From NCBI GenBank assembly GCA_048594975.1, contig JBMDXQ010000092.1, forward strand, positions 1-26,538: a stretch of 26,538 nt of DNA, in the 5' to 3' direction. Shown piece after piece: positions 15,590 through 22,185 of this stretch. The notes below the pieces were generated by a model. That model was not told where the DNA came from. It saw nothing but the letters and a program-made list of their open reading frames with translations, and searched no databases. This DNA is from JBMDXB01 sp048594975 (lineage in GTDB: Bacteria; Acidobacteriota; Vicinamibacteria; Vicinamibacterales; 2-12-FULL-66-21). The position numbers and the translations under genes were made by a program. Within the stretch, counting starts at the first letter, position 1, and each line of letters begins with the position of its first letter.

Positions 15590-15964
15590 CCGGATGTCGC
15601 GACAGCGGCCTGAGCGCCAGGCGCCCATAGACGACGAGGGCAGCGAAGACGGCTAGCAGCAGCGTGAAAACGAATGGCGAATACTCGCCGTACGAATAGT
15701 GCAGCCACGCTACCGCCAGACCCTCGAGCGCGAGGCAGGCGTCGGCAATCGGCGCCAGGGCGGACATTCTACCCGTACCGGAGCGACCAGAGCGAGAGCG
15801 CAGAGCAACTCCTACACGCCGATCCACGTCCATGCACCTCGAGACAAGGCCTCGGTCGATGCCACGCCTTGTGAGATCTTCTCGAACAAGAAGATCTTGG
15901 CGAATCCGGCCATCGCGAACAGCGCCGCCAATAGAGCCTGTAGAACCCAGAGGACAACATTCAT
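15590..15964 (-). pseudogene. broken DoxX-like (DoxX_2-type) membrane protein
   Basis: ATG 15964 starts M-N-V-V-L-W-V-L-Q-A-L-L-A-A-L-F-A-M-A-G-F-A-K-I-F-L, the usual first helix, and continues to W-T-W-I-G-V, where a TAG (15812-15814) stops it. The same frame goes on with E-L-L-C-A-L-A-L-V-A-P-V, the second helix of the family. A frame change near 15780 then gives A-P-I-A-D-A-C-L-A-L-E-G-L-A-V-A, H-Y-S-Y-G-E-Y-S-P-F-V-F-T-L-L-L-A-V and Y-G-R-L-A-L-R-P-L. A stop plus a frameshift make it a pseudogene. The last frame stays open further, into the antisense of trmO, but that part does not look coding. Confidence 0.65.
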
Positions 15965-16007
15965 CTCGCTACCTCTTGGAGCCTTTCCGCGGACATTCGC
16001 ACCGCTT

Positions 16008-16772
16008 TCAGTGCTCATCGGCGCGGGCCGTACGATCAACCGAACAGCTGCTCGACGAGATGAGGCGCGGCGCCAACCTTCCGGCCGCCTCACCGTAAAT
16101 AGTCACGACGGTGGCACACTGCAGCGCGGCATGCAGCGCGGCATCCGAAGCGAAGGGTTGACGCGGTATCACGCGCGCGGTGACCCCGAGCGGCACGATG
16201 GCCCCGCCAAACGGATCGGGAGAAATGACGATGCGATCGCCCGAACGCCTGATCGTCCAGCCCCCAAAACGATAGACCTCAGTCACACCTGTGCAAAAGG
16301 CGAGCGAGATCAAATCCCCAAGGCGCAGGAAAGTGTAGTCCGTCAGGAGATCGTCGAACGCCAGCCCGCTCGCCTGACGCTGGCGGTCCCTCACCGCGTC
16401 GGTGTCCTGGAAGAACGTCTTCCAGTCGGCGTGCGATCGGAATCGCTCGTAGGCCGTTGAGGCATGGTGTGCGTCGAGCGCCGCGGCCGATGGATCGTCC
16501 GCGACCCGCGCGACAGCGCGGCGCCACGCTCGTTGTCGGACGTCGAGCGGTGCGTGGACGAAATCAACCACGTCGCCCGTCGCCGGATTCACGATCGGCA
16601 CGGCATCCACCTCAATCCAGCCGCTGTCGTGCTCGGCGGTGGCGCGGAGAATCGCAGCGCGCCGCGGTCGTGACTCTAGATCGATACAGTGCTCGATGAT
16701 CTGGCCCGCGAGCCGCGCGTGATCCGGCTGCGTGATGAGCTCGATGCGCTCAGGGAACGTGCGTACGATCAC
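16008..16772 (-). CDS. DUF3891 family protein
   Basis: A 254-residue protein of the uncharacterised DUF3891 family. The hallmark N-terminus is I-T-Q-P-D-H-A-R-L-A-G-Q-I, followed by A-T-A-E-H-D-S-G-W-I-E-V-D, then a helical middle with Y-E-R-F and a C-terminal beta part. The spaced His and Asp residues recall HD-like metal sites, but no activity is established. The start is GTG 16772, whose GTGA overlaps the stop of the truncated CMD gene. The direct 12-bp repeat GCAGCGCGGCAT (16121-16144) lies in its coding sequence. Confidence 0.8.
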   Translation of the reverse strand: MIVRTFPERIELITQPDHARLAGQIIEHCIDLESRPRRAAILRATAEHDSGWIEVDAVPIVNPATGDVVDFVHAPLDVRQRAWRRAVARVADDPSAAALDAHHASTAYERFRSHADWKTFFQDTDAVRDRQRQASGLAFDDLLTDYTFLRLGDLISLAFCTGVTEVYRFGGWTIRRSGDRIVISPDPFGGAIVPLGVTARVIPRQPFASDAALHAALQCATVVTIYGEAAGRLAPRLISSSSCSVDRTARADEH

Positions 16773-17053
16773 GGAGCCATCCGCAACAACGTCACGCCGT
16801 CACCGGCGCACTCGTACACCGCCTCAGGCACGTGTCCGTCGGCGACGAGGGTCATTGCCTCCGTCCATGCCAGTGCCGCGCGCTCGCGCCCGCTGTAGCC
16901 CGAGCACTCGCGCCATGCACTGAGTGAGTACAGCCGCTGTTCGTTCTCTCCCGTCATGCGCAGGTCCTTCCAGTGCATGTCGATGCAGTAGGCGCAGCCG
17001 TTCAATTGGGAGGAGCTGAGCTGAATCAGAAAGTCCATAGGCTCGCCGCGCAT
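16769..17053 (-). pseudogene. truncated carboxymuconolactone decarboxylase (AhpD-like), duplicate of 18683-19144
   Basis: The central 75 residues are nearly the same as the intact CMD protein at 18683-19144, including the redox motif C-A-Y-C-I-D-M-H. Between 16811 and 17033 the DNA aligns with 18818-19040 at a constant offset of 2007 bp, with no gap. Both ends are lost: the N-terminal 35 residues are replaced by unrelated sequence and the C-terminal 45 residues by a short tail ending in a stop that overlaps the DUF3891 start. The CxxC is still readable, so a shortened product is possible but unlikely to fold like AhpD. Confidence 0.8.
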
Positions 17054-17143
17054 AAACAGATCAACGCCGACGCACTCACATTCTTCCGTCGGGCGCTGAA
17101 CCCTCCCCCGCGGCAATGACCGACGGCGCCGGCGCACGCTCCT

Positions 17144-18048
17144 TCACCGAAAGCTGATCACGCTGTTCGGTGCCGGCCGGGTGTTGAACTCGGAGCGTGC
17201 CTCGGCGGCCGGTCGCCATGGTTCACCTCTGGCGAGCCCATCAATCGAATCGAATGCGCCGAACACCGTGAACTTGCTGAAACCAAACGGCAGTCCTTCC
17301 GCGCCAAGCAGCGAATTGACGTCGGCCACGTGAAAATGCAGATGCGGTCCGAGGGACGTGCTGCCTGACGATCCAGCTGCGCAATCAGCTGGCCTCGGCG
17401 CACAGTGTGGCCGGCCGTTACGCGGACGCTGCCCTGCCGGAGGTGTTCGTAGAAGACAAATCGCCCGCCGCCGAGATCGAGGGCCACGTAGTTGCCGCTG
17501 GCAGCCTCCGGCGGCACCGGCCGCGGCATGTCGTCGGCCGAGTCGTCTACGGCTGCGGCCACGACGCCGTCCGCAACGGCCAGCACGTCCGCGCCGAAGC
17601 CGTTCCAATCCGGGGGACGGGGATCCGGACGTGGTGGAGACCGCGCCCAATGCGCGCCGCACCGCAACGTCGAGCCGGTGTGTCACCGCCGCAGTGCTGA
17701 ACGCATTGGGGAGCGGGATCCACAAGTTCACACCGCGTGCATGCCGCCACTGATAACGTGGGGCGTCGGGTGGTCGTGCCGCAGGCCCGGGCGGACGATC
17801 CGGCGATGCAGATCGTCGTCTCGGTACTCGGCGAGAACGGCGCCGGCCGCTTCGATTCGCAACGCCGTCAGGACCACGTCGGCGGGCTGGAAGTTGGTGA
17901 GGTGTAGTTCGTACGCCAGCTGTGTGCGGCCCTCTTGACTGAACGTGACTGGCGCGAATGGCACGGACACGTCTACCGATTGCACGATCGCCGGCCGCGC
18001 CGACTGCGCGCCGAGTGCCGCCAACAGCACGGCTTGAATGAATGTCAT
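17144..18048 (-). pseudogene. broken M23 (LytM-like) metallopeptidase
   Basis: Pieces of a secreted M23 peptidase lie in three frames. ATG 18048 gives a signal peptide (M-T-F-I-Q-A-V-L-L-A-A-L-G-A) and an N-terminal beta domain (F-A-P-V-T-F-S-Q-E-G-R-T-Q-L-A-Y-E) to R-P-G-L-R-H-D-H-P-T-P-H-V-I-S, ending at TGA 17728. One missing G there would join N-L-W-I-P-L-P-N-A-F. A further shift gives A-D-V-L-A-V-A-D-G-V-V and G-N-Y-V-A-L-D-L-G-G-G-R-F-V-F-Y-E-H-L, and another gives G-S-T-S-L-G-P-H-L-H-F-H-V-A-D with the metal-ligand His pair. A segment between the first two domains also seems missing. M23 enzymes cut peptidoglycan peptides; this copy cannot be functional as written. Confidence 0.75.
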
Positions 18049-18070
18049 GGGATTAGCTCACCCCTTCCTC

Positions 18071-18138
18071 CGGCCACCTTGAAGCTGCCTTCCTTCTTCA
18101 GTCCTTCTTCGTCAAAGGACCGGCCGCTCCGGAAGAGC
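18071..18138 (-). repeat. DUF1801 gene fragment, duplicate of 19309-19376
   Basis: 68 bp match 19309-19376 without gaps (about 60 identical by eye). In the original frame it reads L-F-R-S-G-R-S-F-D-E-E-G-L-K-K-E-G-S-F-K, matching the intact DUF1801 protein. The exported VOC gene runs into it in a different frame. Confidence 0.75.
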
Positions 18139-18637
18139 CAAGTGATGCACCAATATCATCTGGCTCAATCGCTTTCCCCCGGGCTGGTAGCCGCCACAGA
18201 CCGTGGTCATTGCCGCCTTGATAATAGATGGCGAACGTTCCGTGCCCTGGGATCTCAAACGGTGGATGGGCGATTTGCCCCCCAAGTCGGACTGCGGCGG
18301 CCAGGGATTCTTGAATGTCGGGCACAAGCCAGTAAGGCCGCACCACCGGATCCTCGTCCCCACGTAGAGGTGCACGGACTCCGACGAGTCCACCGCCAGC
18401 GATTGAAGCCGTGCGCGCGCCACCGAGTCGAGTGTCTGGCGCACCGAACTGCACGTCGATTGCTGTGGAATACGCGGCAATGACCGCGTCGACATCCCTG
18501 GTTACAATTTCGAGATAGTGGACCCTCTTGGCCGTTTCTCTTTGCGATGCTGACGCGACGGGAGCATTCGCGGCCAGAACACCTAGTGCTACGCCAGCGA
18601 CGAATGTGGCTGAGGCGAGGATCAGGCTACGGTTCAT
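18098..18637 (-). CDS. exported VOC-fold protein
   Basis: A 179-residue protein. Residues 1-30 are a signal peptide (M-N-R-S-L-I-L-A-S-A-T-F-V-A-G-V-A-L-G-V-L-A-A-N-A). Residues about 38-155 form a VOC domain: V-H-Y-L-E-I-V-T-R-D-V-D-A-V, G-G-A-R-T-A-S-I-A-G-G-G-L-V-G-V, Y-W-L-V-P-D-I-Q-E-S-L-A-A-A-V-R-L-G-G, and F-A-I-Y-Y-Q-G-G-N-D-H-G-L-W. The start is ATG 18637 with AGGAG seven bases upstream. The last 13 residues come from a DUF1801 gene fragment read out of frame, so the native C-terminus has been replaced. Function in the periplasm is unknown. Confidence 0.82.
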   Translation of the reverse strand: MNRSLILASATFVAGVALGVLAANAPVASASQRETAKRVHYLEIVTRDVDAVIAAYSTAIDVQFGAPDTRLGGARTASIAGGGLVGVRAPLRGDEDPVVRPYWLVPDIQESLAAAVRLGGQIAHPPFEIPGHGTFAIYYQGGNDHGLWRLPARGKAIEPDDIGASLGSSGAAGPLTKKD

Positions 18638-18682
18638 AAGAGGCTCCTGGTTTGTTCCACAAAAACCGCAACCGCCACCAAG

Positions 18683-19144
18683 TCACGCCGTCACTGCCGG
18701 TTCGTAGGTGCCGGCCCGCAGGCGCGCCGCGATCGAGAGCCGGTTCCACGCGTTGATCGACGCGACAGCCAGCGTGAGATCAGCCAGCTCTTTCTCGGTC
18801 AGGTGAGGACGCACTCGCTCGTACACCGCATCAGGCACGTGTCCGTCGGCGACGAGGGTCACGGCCTCCGTCCATTCGAGCGCGGCGCGCTCCCGTTCGC
18901 TGTAGTACGAGCACTCACGCCACGCGTCGAGTGAGTACAGCCGCTGTTCGTTCTCGCCCACGGCGCGCAGGTCTTTCCAGTGCATGTCGATGCAGTAGGC
19001 GCAGCCGTTCAATTGAGAGGAGCGGAGCTGAATCAGAAAGACGAGCCGTCGTTCCAGTCCACATTCCCGCAGGTACTGTTCGAGCGCGTTCATCGCCTCG
19101 TAGGCGCCGGGCGCCGCATTGCTGTAGTTGAACCGTTGTTGCAC
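18683..19144 (-). CDS. carboxymuconolactone decarboxylase family (AhpD-like) protein
   Basis: A 153-residue alpha-helical protein of the AhpD/CMD family, with redox site C48-A-Y-C51 and H55 (C-A-Y-C-I-D-M-H), as in alkylhydroperoxidases that reduce peroxides with a CxxC dithiol. It also has a conserved W-T-E-A-V-T-L-V-A-D-G-H-V-P segment and the usual C-terminal L-T-E-K-E-L-A-D-L-T-L-A-V-A-S-I-N-A-W-N-R. GTG 19144 is the start, with AAGGAA upstream. It lies 33 bp after the DUF1801 gene, so they form a two-gene unit that has been partly duplicated. Confidence 0.92.
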   Translation of the reverse strand: MQQRFNYSNAAPGAYEAMNALEQYLRECGLERRLVFLIQLRSSQLNGCAYCIDMHWKDLRAVGENEQRLYSLDAWRECSYYSERERAALEWTEAVTLVADGHVPDAVYERVRPHLTEKELADLTLAVASINAWNRLSIAARLRAGTYEPAVTA

Positions 19145-19177
19145 CGCACGTTCCTTTCTTCAGAATCGGCATGGTCT

Positions 19178-19567
19178 TCACTTCAGCCGCTCGAGCCGGC
19201 CCCTGCGGCGCGTCAGGTTCTTGTAGTCCCACCGAATGTCGCGCGCCTTGACAAGCCAGCGCTCCAGGTCGGCTGTGCTGATCTCGTCGGGCGTGGTGTA
19301 GCGGGCTTCGGCCGCTTTGAAGCTGCCTTCCTTCCTCAGCGCCTCTTCGTCAAAGGACTGGCCGCTCCAGAAGAGCAGTCGGACGGAGCCCTTCACCTGG
19401 CTGTACCCGACGACAGGGTTCCCATCGAGAAACCACACGGGATGGGAGTGCCAGATCTTGTTTTCCGCCTCCGGCAGCGTACGGTCGATCACCCGTGCCA
19501 ACAGTTCACAGACCTCCCGACCCTCCGGTGATTGGGCTTCGTTGTATTTTTGGATTTCGACGTTCAT
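19178..19567 (-). CDS. DUF1801 domain protein
   Basis: A 129-residue protein of the DUF1801/YdhG-like fold. Landmarks are the amphipathic N-terminal helix with E-V-C-E-L-L-A-R-V-I-D, the core I-W-H-S-H-P-V-W-F-L-D-G-N-P-V-V-G-Y, R-L-L-F-W-S-G-Q-S-F-D-E and a basic C-terminus. YdhG/Fra-like members have been proposed as iron chaperones; others are uncharacterised. The start is ATG 19567 after an AAGG site. It is the first gene of the minus-strand run with CMD and is divergent from the second ureohydrolase-like gene. Confidence 0.88.
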   Translation of the reverse strand: MNVEIQKYNEAQSPEGREVCELLARVIDRTLPEAENKIWHSHPVWFLDGNPVVGYSQVKGSVRLLFWSGQSFDEEALRKEGSFKAAEARYTTPDEISTADLERWLVKARDIRWDYKNLTRRRGRLERLK

Positions 19568-19597
19568 GACAGTACGCCTTGGTTCCGGATCGCCGGC

Positions 19598-19700
19598 TCA
19601 GTCGGCCCCCGCGGGAGTGGGCCAGGCCAGCCCCACCCAGTACATGTGCGTGTTCACGTCGATACTGTAGGTCTTGAATTGGCACGCAACAGAGCCAATT
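19598..19700 (-). pseudogene. possible tail of an unidentified minus-strand gene
   Basis: In the divergent gap the minus strand encodes about 33 residues with coding character (F-K-T-Y-S-I-D-V-N-T-H-M-Y-W-V-G-L-A-W-P-T-P-A-G-A-D, then TGA 19598-19600) but no start codon. I do not recognise the family. It ends 31 bp before the DUF1801 start. Confidence 0.3.
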
Positions 19701-19773
19701 CAGCCGAAGCCGATCGGGCCACTTGCGGTACATCCCGGAGCGATCGCGGACAATGGCGGGAGAGGCGCTCTGC

Positions 19774-20658
19774 ATGTCACCAATCGCAGTGATCGAAGCA
19801 CCATCAATCCTCGGCCTTCGGCCAACGGGAGTGGAGACACTGCCCGAGGCGCTGTTGCAGGCGGGCCTGATCGGTCGGTTGCATGCGCGTCACGCCGGGC
19901 GCGTCGTGCCTGAAAGCGCGTACAGTGCGACCCGCGACACCACAACGCTGATGCTGAATGCGCTTGGCATCGCCAGCTTTTCCCGAAAAGTGGCCGACGC
20001 CGTGGGTGATGTGATCGACAAGGGAGAGTTTCCCGTGGTGCTTGGCGGCGACTGCTCGATCCTGCTCGGCGGTTTGCTCGCGCTGAAGCGACGAGGCCGC
20101 TATGGCCTGCTGTTCGTCGACGGTCACGCCGATTTCTACAGCCCGGAGGCGAATCCGAACGGCGAAGCGGCGTCGATGGACCTGGCGCTCGCGACTGGCC
20201 GAGGACCGGACGTGCTCGCGAATATCGAGCAACGCCGACCATTGGTGCACGACGAGGATGCCGTCGCCTTCGGATTTCGTGACGGCGCCGAACAGGCCGC
20301 GTACGGAAGTCCGCCGCTGCCCGATCGGCTCCTCGCGTTCGATCTGGCGGCGATTCGAAGTCGAGGGGTTGAGGCGGCCGCCCGCGACGCGGTGGCGCAC
20401 CTGACACGTGACGACGGACCCAAGGGCGGCTTCTGGATTCACGTTGACGCCGACGTGCTCGATGACGCGATCATGCCAGCCGTCGATTATCGTCTTCCAG
20501 GCGGGTTGACGTGGGACGAGCTGACCTCCACGCTACGCTTAGCCATCCAGTCTCGTCGCGCCGTCGGTCTCGAGGTGACGATCTACAACCCGTTACTCGA
20601 TGCCGACAGGACGAGCGCGCGTGAGCTGGTGCGCACCATGGGTGACGCGCTGATGTGA
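19774..20658 (+). CDS. second ureohydrolase-fold protein with Cys in the metal site
   Basis: ATG 19774, eight bases after GGGAGAGG, gives 294 residues; upstream ATGs (19723, 19753) lack a ribosome site. The arginase-superfamily landmarks read G-G-D-C-S (91-95), D-G-H-A-D-F-Y (116-122) and H-V-D-A-D-V-L-D-D (223-231). Compared with G-G-D-H, the first ligand His is Cys; the second His (118) is kept. The conserved-looking P-E-A-N-P-N-G-E-A-A-S-M-D-L-A-L-A-T-G stretch marks a distinct subfamily I know from soil bacteria without an assigned substrate. Only about 6 kb separate it from the first paralogue (13492-14397), but they are diverged in sequence and not a recent duplication. Confidence 0.85.
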   Translation: MSPIAVIEAPSILGLRPTGVETLPEALLQAGLIGRLHARHAGRVVPESAYSATRDTTTLMLNALGIASFSRKVADAVGDVIDKGEFPVVLGGDCSILLGGLLALKRRGRYGLLFVDGHADFYSPEANPNGEAASMDLALATGRGPDVLANIEQRRPLVHDEDAVAFGFRDGAEQAAYGSPPLPDRLLAFDLAAIRSRGVEAAARDAVAHLTRDDGPKGGFWIHVDADVLDDAIMPAVDYRLPGGLTWDELTSTLRLAIQSRRAVGLEVTIYNPLLDADRTSARELVRTMGDALM

Positions 20659-21158
20659 TCAATGATTCGCATGTTCCTGTGGCCGCAAGCGGTTTGAGCA
20701 CGGCTCCGGGCTGAGATCGATCGCAGATCAGTGCACACGCGCTCTCGCGATCACACGCGATGTGCGTCTGCGTAAGTTGTGGGTCGGTTGTGTCACAAAA
20801 CCGTGTCAGATACCCCCTGAAACCCAGTCAAACACCGCTGTTTACGGGGGCACCTCGAGACACATCGATGTTGCGGGAAGCAGTTGATCAGGAACGCGTT
20901 GGTGCGTTTCGGTGTGGGTCAGCACGCGCGAGCGGAATCTATTTCCAAGCGTGCTCCTTCAACCACTCGGACATCTCTCCGTGTCTGCAGAATCAATAGT
21001 TTACAGGCTAGTGGTCAGCTACACTGGCGTTCCGTCGCGCGTTTGGCTGTGCTGCATCGCAATTCAGGGCGACGATTCGTCGCGGAAGCGCGTTGACAGT
21101 CGCCACAACGCGCGCCGCCTTGCGACAATAACGCGATGACAGGGCGCACGACTGAGCG
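20659..21158. other. 500-bp gene-free stretch with repeat copy 2
   Basis: It holds the second copy of the interspersed repeat (20729-20874). The rest shows no recognisable coding segment, RNA gene or terminator. Confidence 0.5.
20729..20874 (+). repeat. interspersed repeat, copy 2
   Basis: Same orientation as 9841-9991. The inner part has an imperfect hairpin, CCCCCTGAAAC against GTTTACGGGGG, and two GTGTCA words. No transposase abuts it, but an IS21 remnant begins about 285 bp downstream. Confidence 0.75.
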
Positions 21159-21326
21159 CTGGAGCACCTCGAGCGGGCGGTCGACCAGCGCGTCCGCCGG
21201 CGGCAGGACCGCCTGCTCGAGCGTGGGCATGAGCTCGCGCGCTTCCGTAAACCGGAACGCTCGCTCGACAGCTTTGATTGTGATTTCAACAAGAAGATGA
21301 ATCGCGCGGCGGTCTACGAACTCGCC
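21159..21326 (+). mobile_element. remnant of IS21-family istB (transposition helper ATPase)
   Basis: The encoded stretch L-E-H-L-E-R-A-V-D-Q-R-V-R-R-R-Q, then F-R-K-P-E-R-S-L-D-S-F-D-C-D-F-N-K-K-M-N-R-A-A-V-Y-E-L-A matches the N-terminal helical region of IstB-like proteins, where a lysine/proline-rich linker leads to S-F-D-F-x-F-N and E-L-A just before the Walker A domain. The Walker A and everything after it are missing, as are istA and the terminal inverted repeats. It is a short relic of an insertion sequence. Confidence 0.6.
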
Positions 21327-21354
21327 CCGGACAAAATGGCCGGTTTTGCCCTGT

Positions 21355-21624
21355 CCACCGCGTCCACGAATTCAAGGACGAGCAATGGCGAGCCGTTCGC
21401 TTCTTCCAGCCCGTGGATCCGTGCGATGTGCGGATGGCTGAGCGACGCGAGGGCCTGCGCTTCGCGGCGCTAACGGGCCACGCGAACGGAATCGTGGATG
21501 AAGCTGTCGGGCGGGAACTTCAGCGCCACGTCCCGACCGAGCCTGGTGTCGCGCGCTTTGTAGACCTCGCCCATGCGCCGGCACCGAGCGGCGCGGCGAT
21601 TTCGTAGGAAACGATGTTGATGCC
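21355..21624 (-). pseudogene. fragment of a Ser/Thr protein kinase N-lobe
   Basis: Read on the minus strand, pieces of a bacterial Hanks-type kinase are clear. I-V-S-Y-E-I-A-A-P-L-G-A-G starts the glycine loop; a one-base loss then shifts the frame to M-G-E-V-Y-K-A-R-D-T-R-L-G-R-D-V-A-L-K (with the ATP-anchoring Lys). After a stop come R-R-E-A-Q-A-L-A-S-L-S-H-P-H-I-A-R-I-H-G-L-E-E and L-L-V-L-E-F-V. The C-lobe is absent; the fragment ends against the istB relic. Large kinases of this type are abundant in Acidobacteriota. Confidence 0.75.
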
Positions 21625-21662
21625 TGATTCTAGCGAGGCTGATGGTGACGTGAGTAGACCAG

Positions 21663-21926
21663 TCAGGATGTCTTATTCACGAGCGCGTCTGCCAGCCGAA
21701 CCTTGATGAACGCCTGTCGCGTGACGCCGAGCCTCCGGGTCTCCTGATCGATCTCACGCAGGAGGTCCACCGGGAAGTCTACGTTCACGCGCTGGACCGC
21801 GCGACCGGGTCGGACCGCCTTCGCGCGGTCCGTGTGCGACGACAGATCTCCGCCGGCGTCATGCATGGCGTCGAGTTCGGCGGCCGGAAGCGCTCTAGCC
21901 TTGGGGGTACGCTGCTTCTTCTTCAT
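21663..21926 (-). CDS. CopG/BrnA-like ribbon-helix-helix antitoxin
   Basis: An 87-residue protein with a basic, disordered N-terminal half and a C-terminal ribbon-helix-helix: V-Q-R-V-N-V-D-F-P-V-D-L-L-R-E-I-D-Q-E-T-R-R-L-G-V-T-R-Q-A-F-I-K-V. This is the antitoxin type found with BrnT toxins, which neutralises the toxin and represses the operon. ATG 21926 overlaps the toxin stop (ATGA), so the order is toxin then antitoxin, as in brnTA. It is intact while its partner is frameshifted. Confidence 0.85.
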   Translation of the reverse strand: MKKKQRTPKARALPAAELDAMHDAGGDLSSHTDRAKAVRPGRAVQRVNVDFPVDLLREIDQETRRLGVTRQAFIKVRLADALVNKTS

Positions 21927-22154
21927 CGCGTGCGCCTGACGGAGATGATCCGGGTGCGATCACCCCGCATCGTGATGAACGCCGACCACACCACGTCGCC
22001 GATTCGCCCAACGACCTGGGTCCGAGGTTCGTCGAGCGAGTGGGCCGCGATCAAGCCGGTCGGGGTCGCTCCACAACGCTTGGGCGCCGATGAAGTCGAT
22101 GCCGAGCTTCTTGAGGTTGGCTGCCGACTTCGCCGGGTCGAACTCGAAGTCCAT
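21923..22154 (-). pseudogene. brnT: BrnT family ribonuclease toxin, one frameshift
   Basis: ATG 22154 gives M-D-F-E-F-D-P-A-K-S-A-A-N-L-K-K-L-G-I-D-F, the standard BrnT opening, then Q-A-L-W-S-D-P-D-R-L. Near 22046-22052 the frame slips by one base. The remaining conserved part, L-D-E-P-R-T-Q-V-V-G-R-I-G-D-V-V-W-S-A-F-I-T-M-R-G-D-R-T-R-I-I-S-V-R-R, is intact in another frame and stops at 21923-21925, overlapping the antitoxin ATG. BrnT is a RelE-fold mRNA interferase. The break would disarm the toxin. Confidence 0.8.
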
Positions 22155-22157
22155 TTA

Positions 22158-22172
22158 GTATAGAAAGTATAC
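22158..22172. promoter_or_regulatory. operator of the BrnT/antitoxin operon
   Basis: The perfect inverted repeat GTATA-N5-TATAC (GTATAGAAAGTATAC on the plus strand) sits 4 bp upstream of the toxin ATG, where the antitoxin ribbon-helix-helix would repress. Its AT richness stands out from the surrounding DNA and also supplies promoter-like sequence. Confidence 0.65.
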
Positions 22173-22185
22173 CAGAACCGGTGTC

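Noticed and set aside
15276..15590. Continuation of the minus-strand DoxX-like frame into trmO
   Set aside because: The last part is exactly antisense to the conserved trmO C-terminus; beyond the Y-G-R-L-A-L-R-P-L end there is no family similarity.
16121..16144. Tandem 12-bp repeat GCAGCGCGGCAT
   Set aside because: Only two units, lying inside the DUF3891 coding frame as repeated Ala-Leu/His codons; not an array.
13492..20658. Naming the two ureohydrolase-like genes as arginase or agmatinase
   Set aside because: Metal-ligand residues differ from both enzymes, so a substrate-specific name is not supported.
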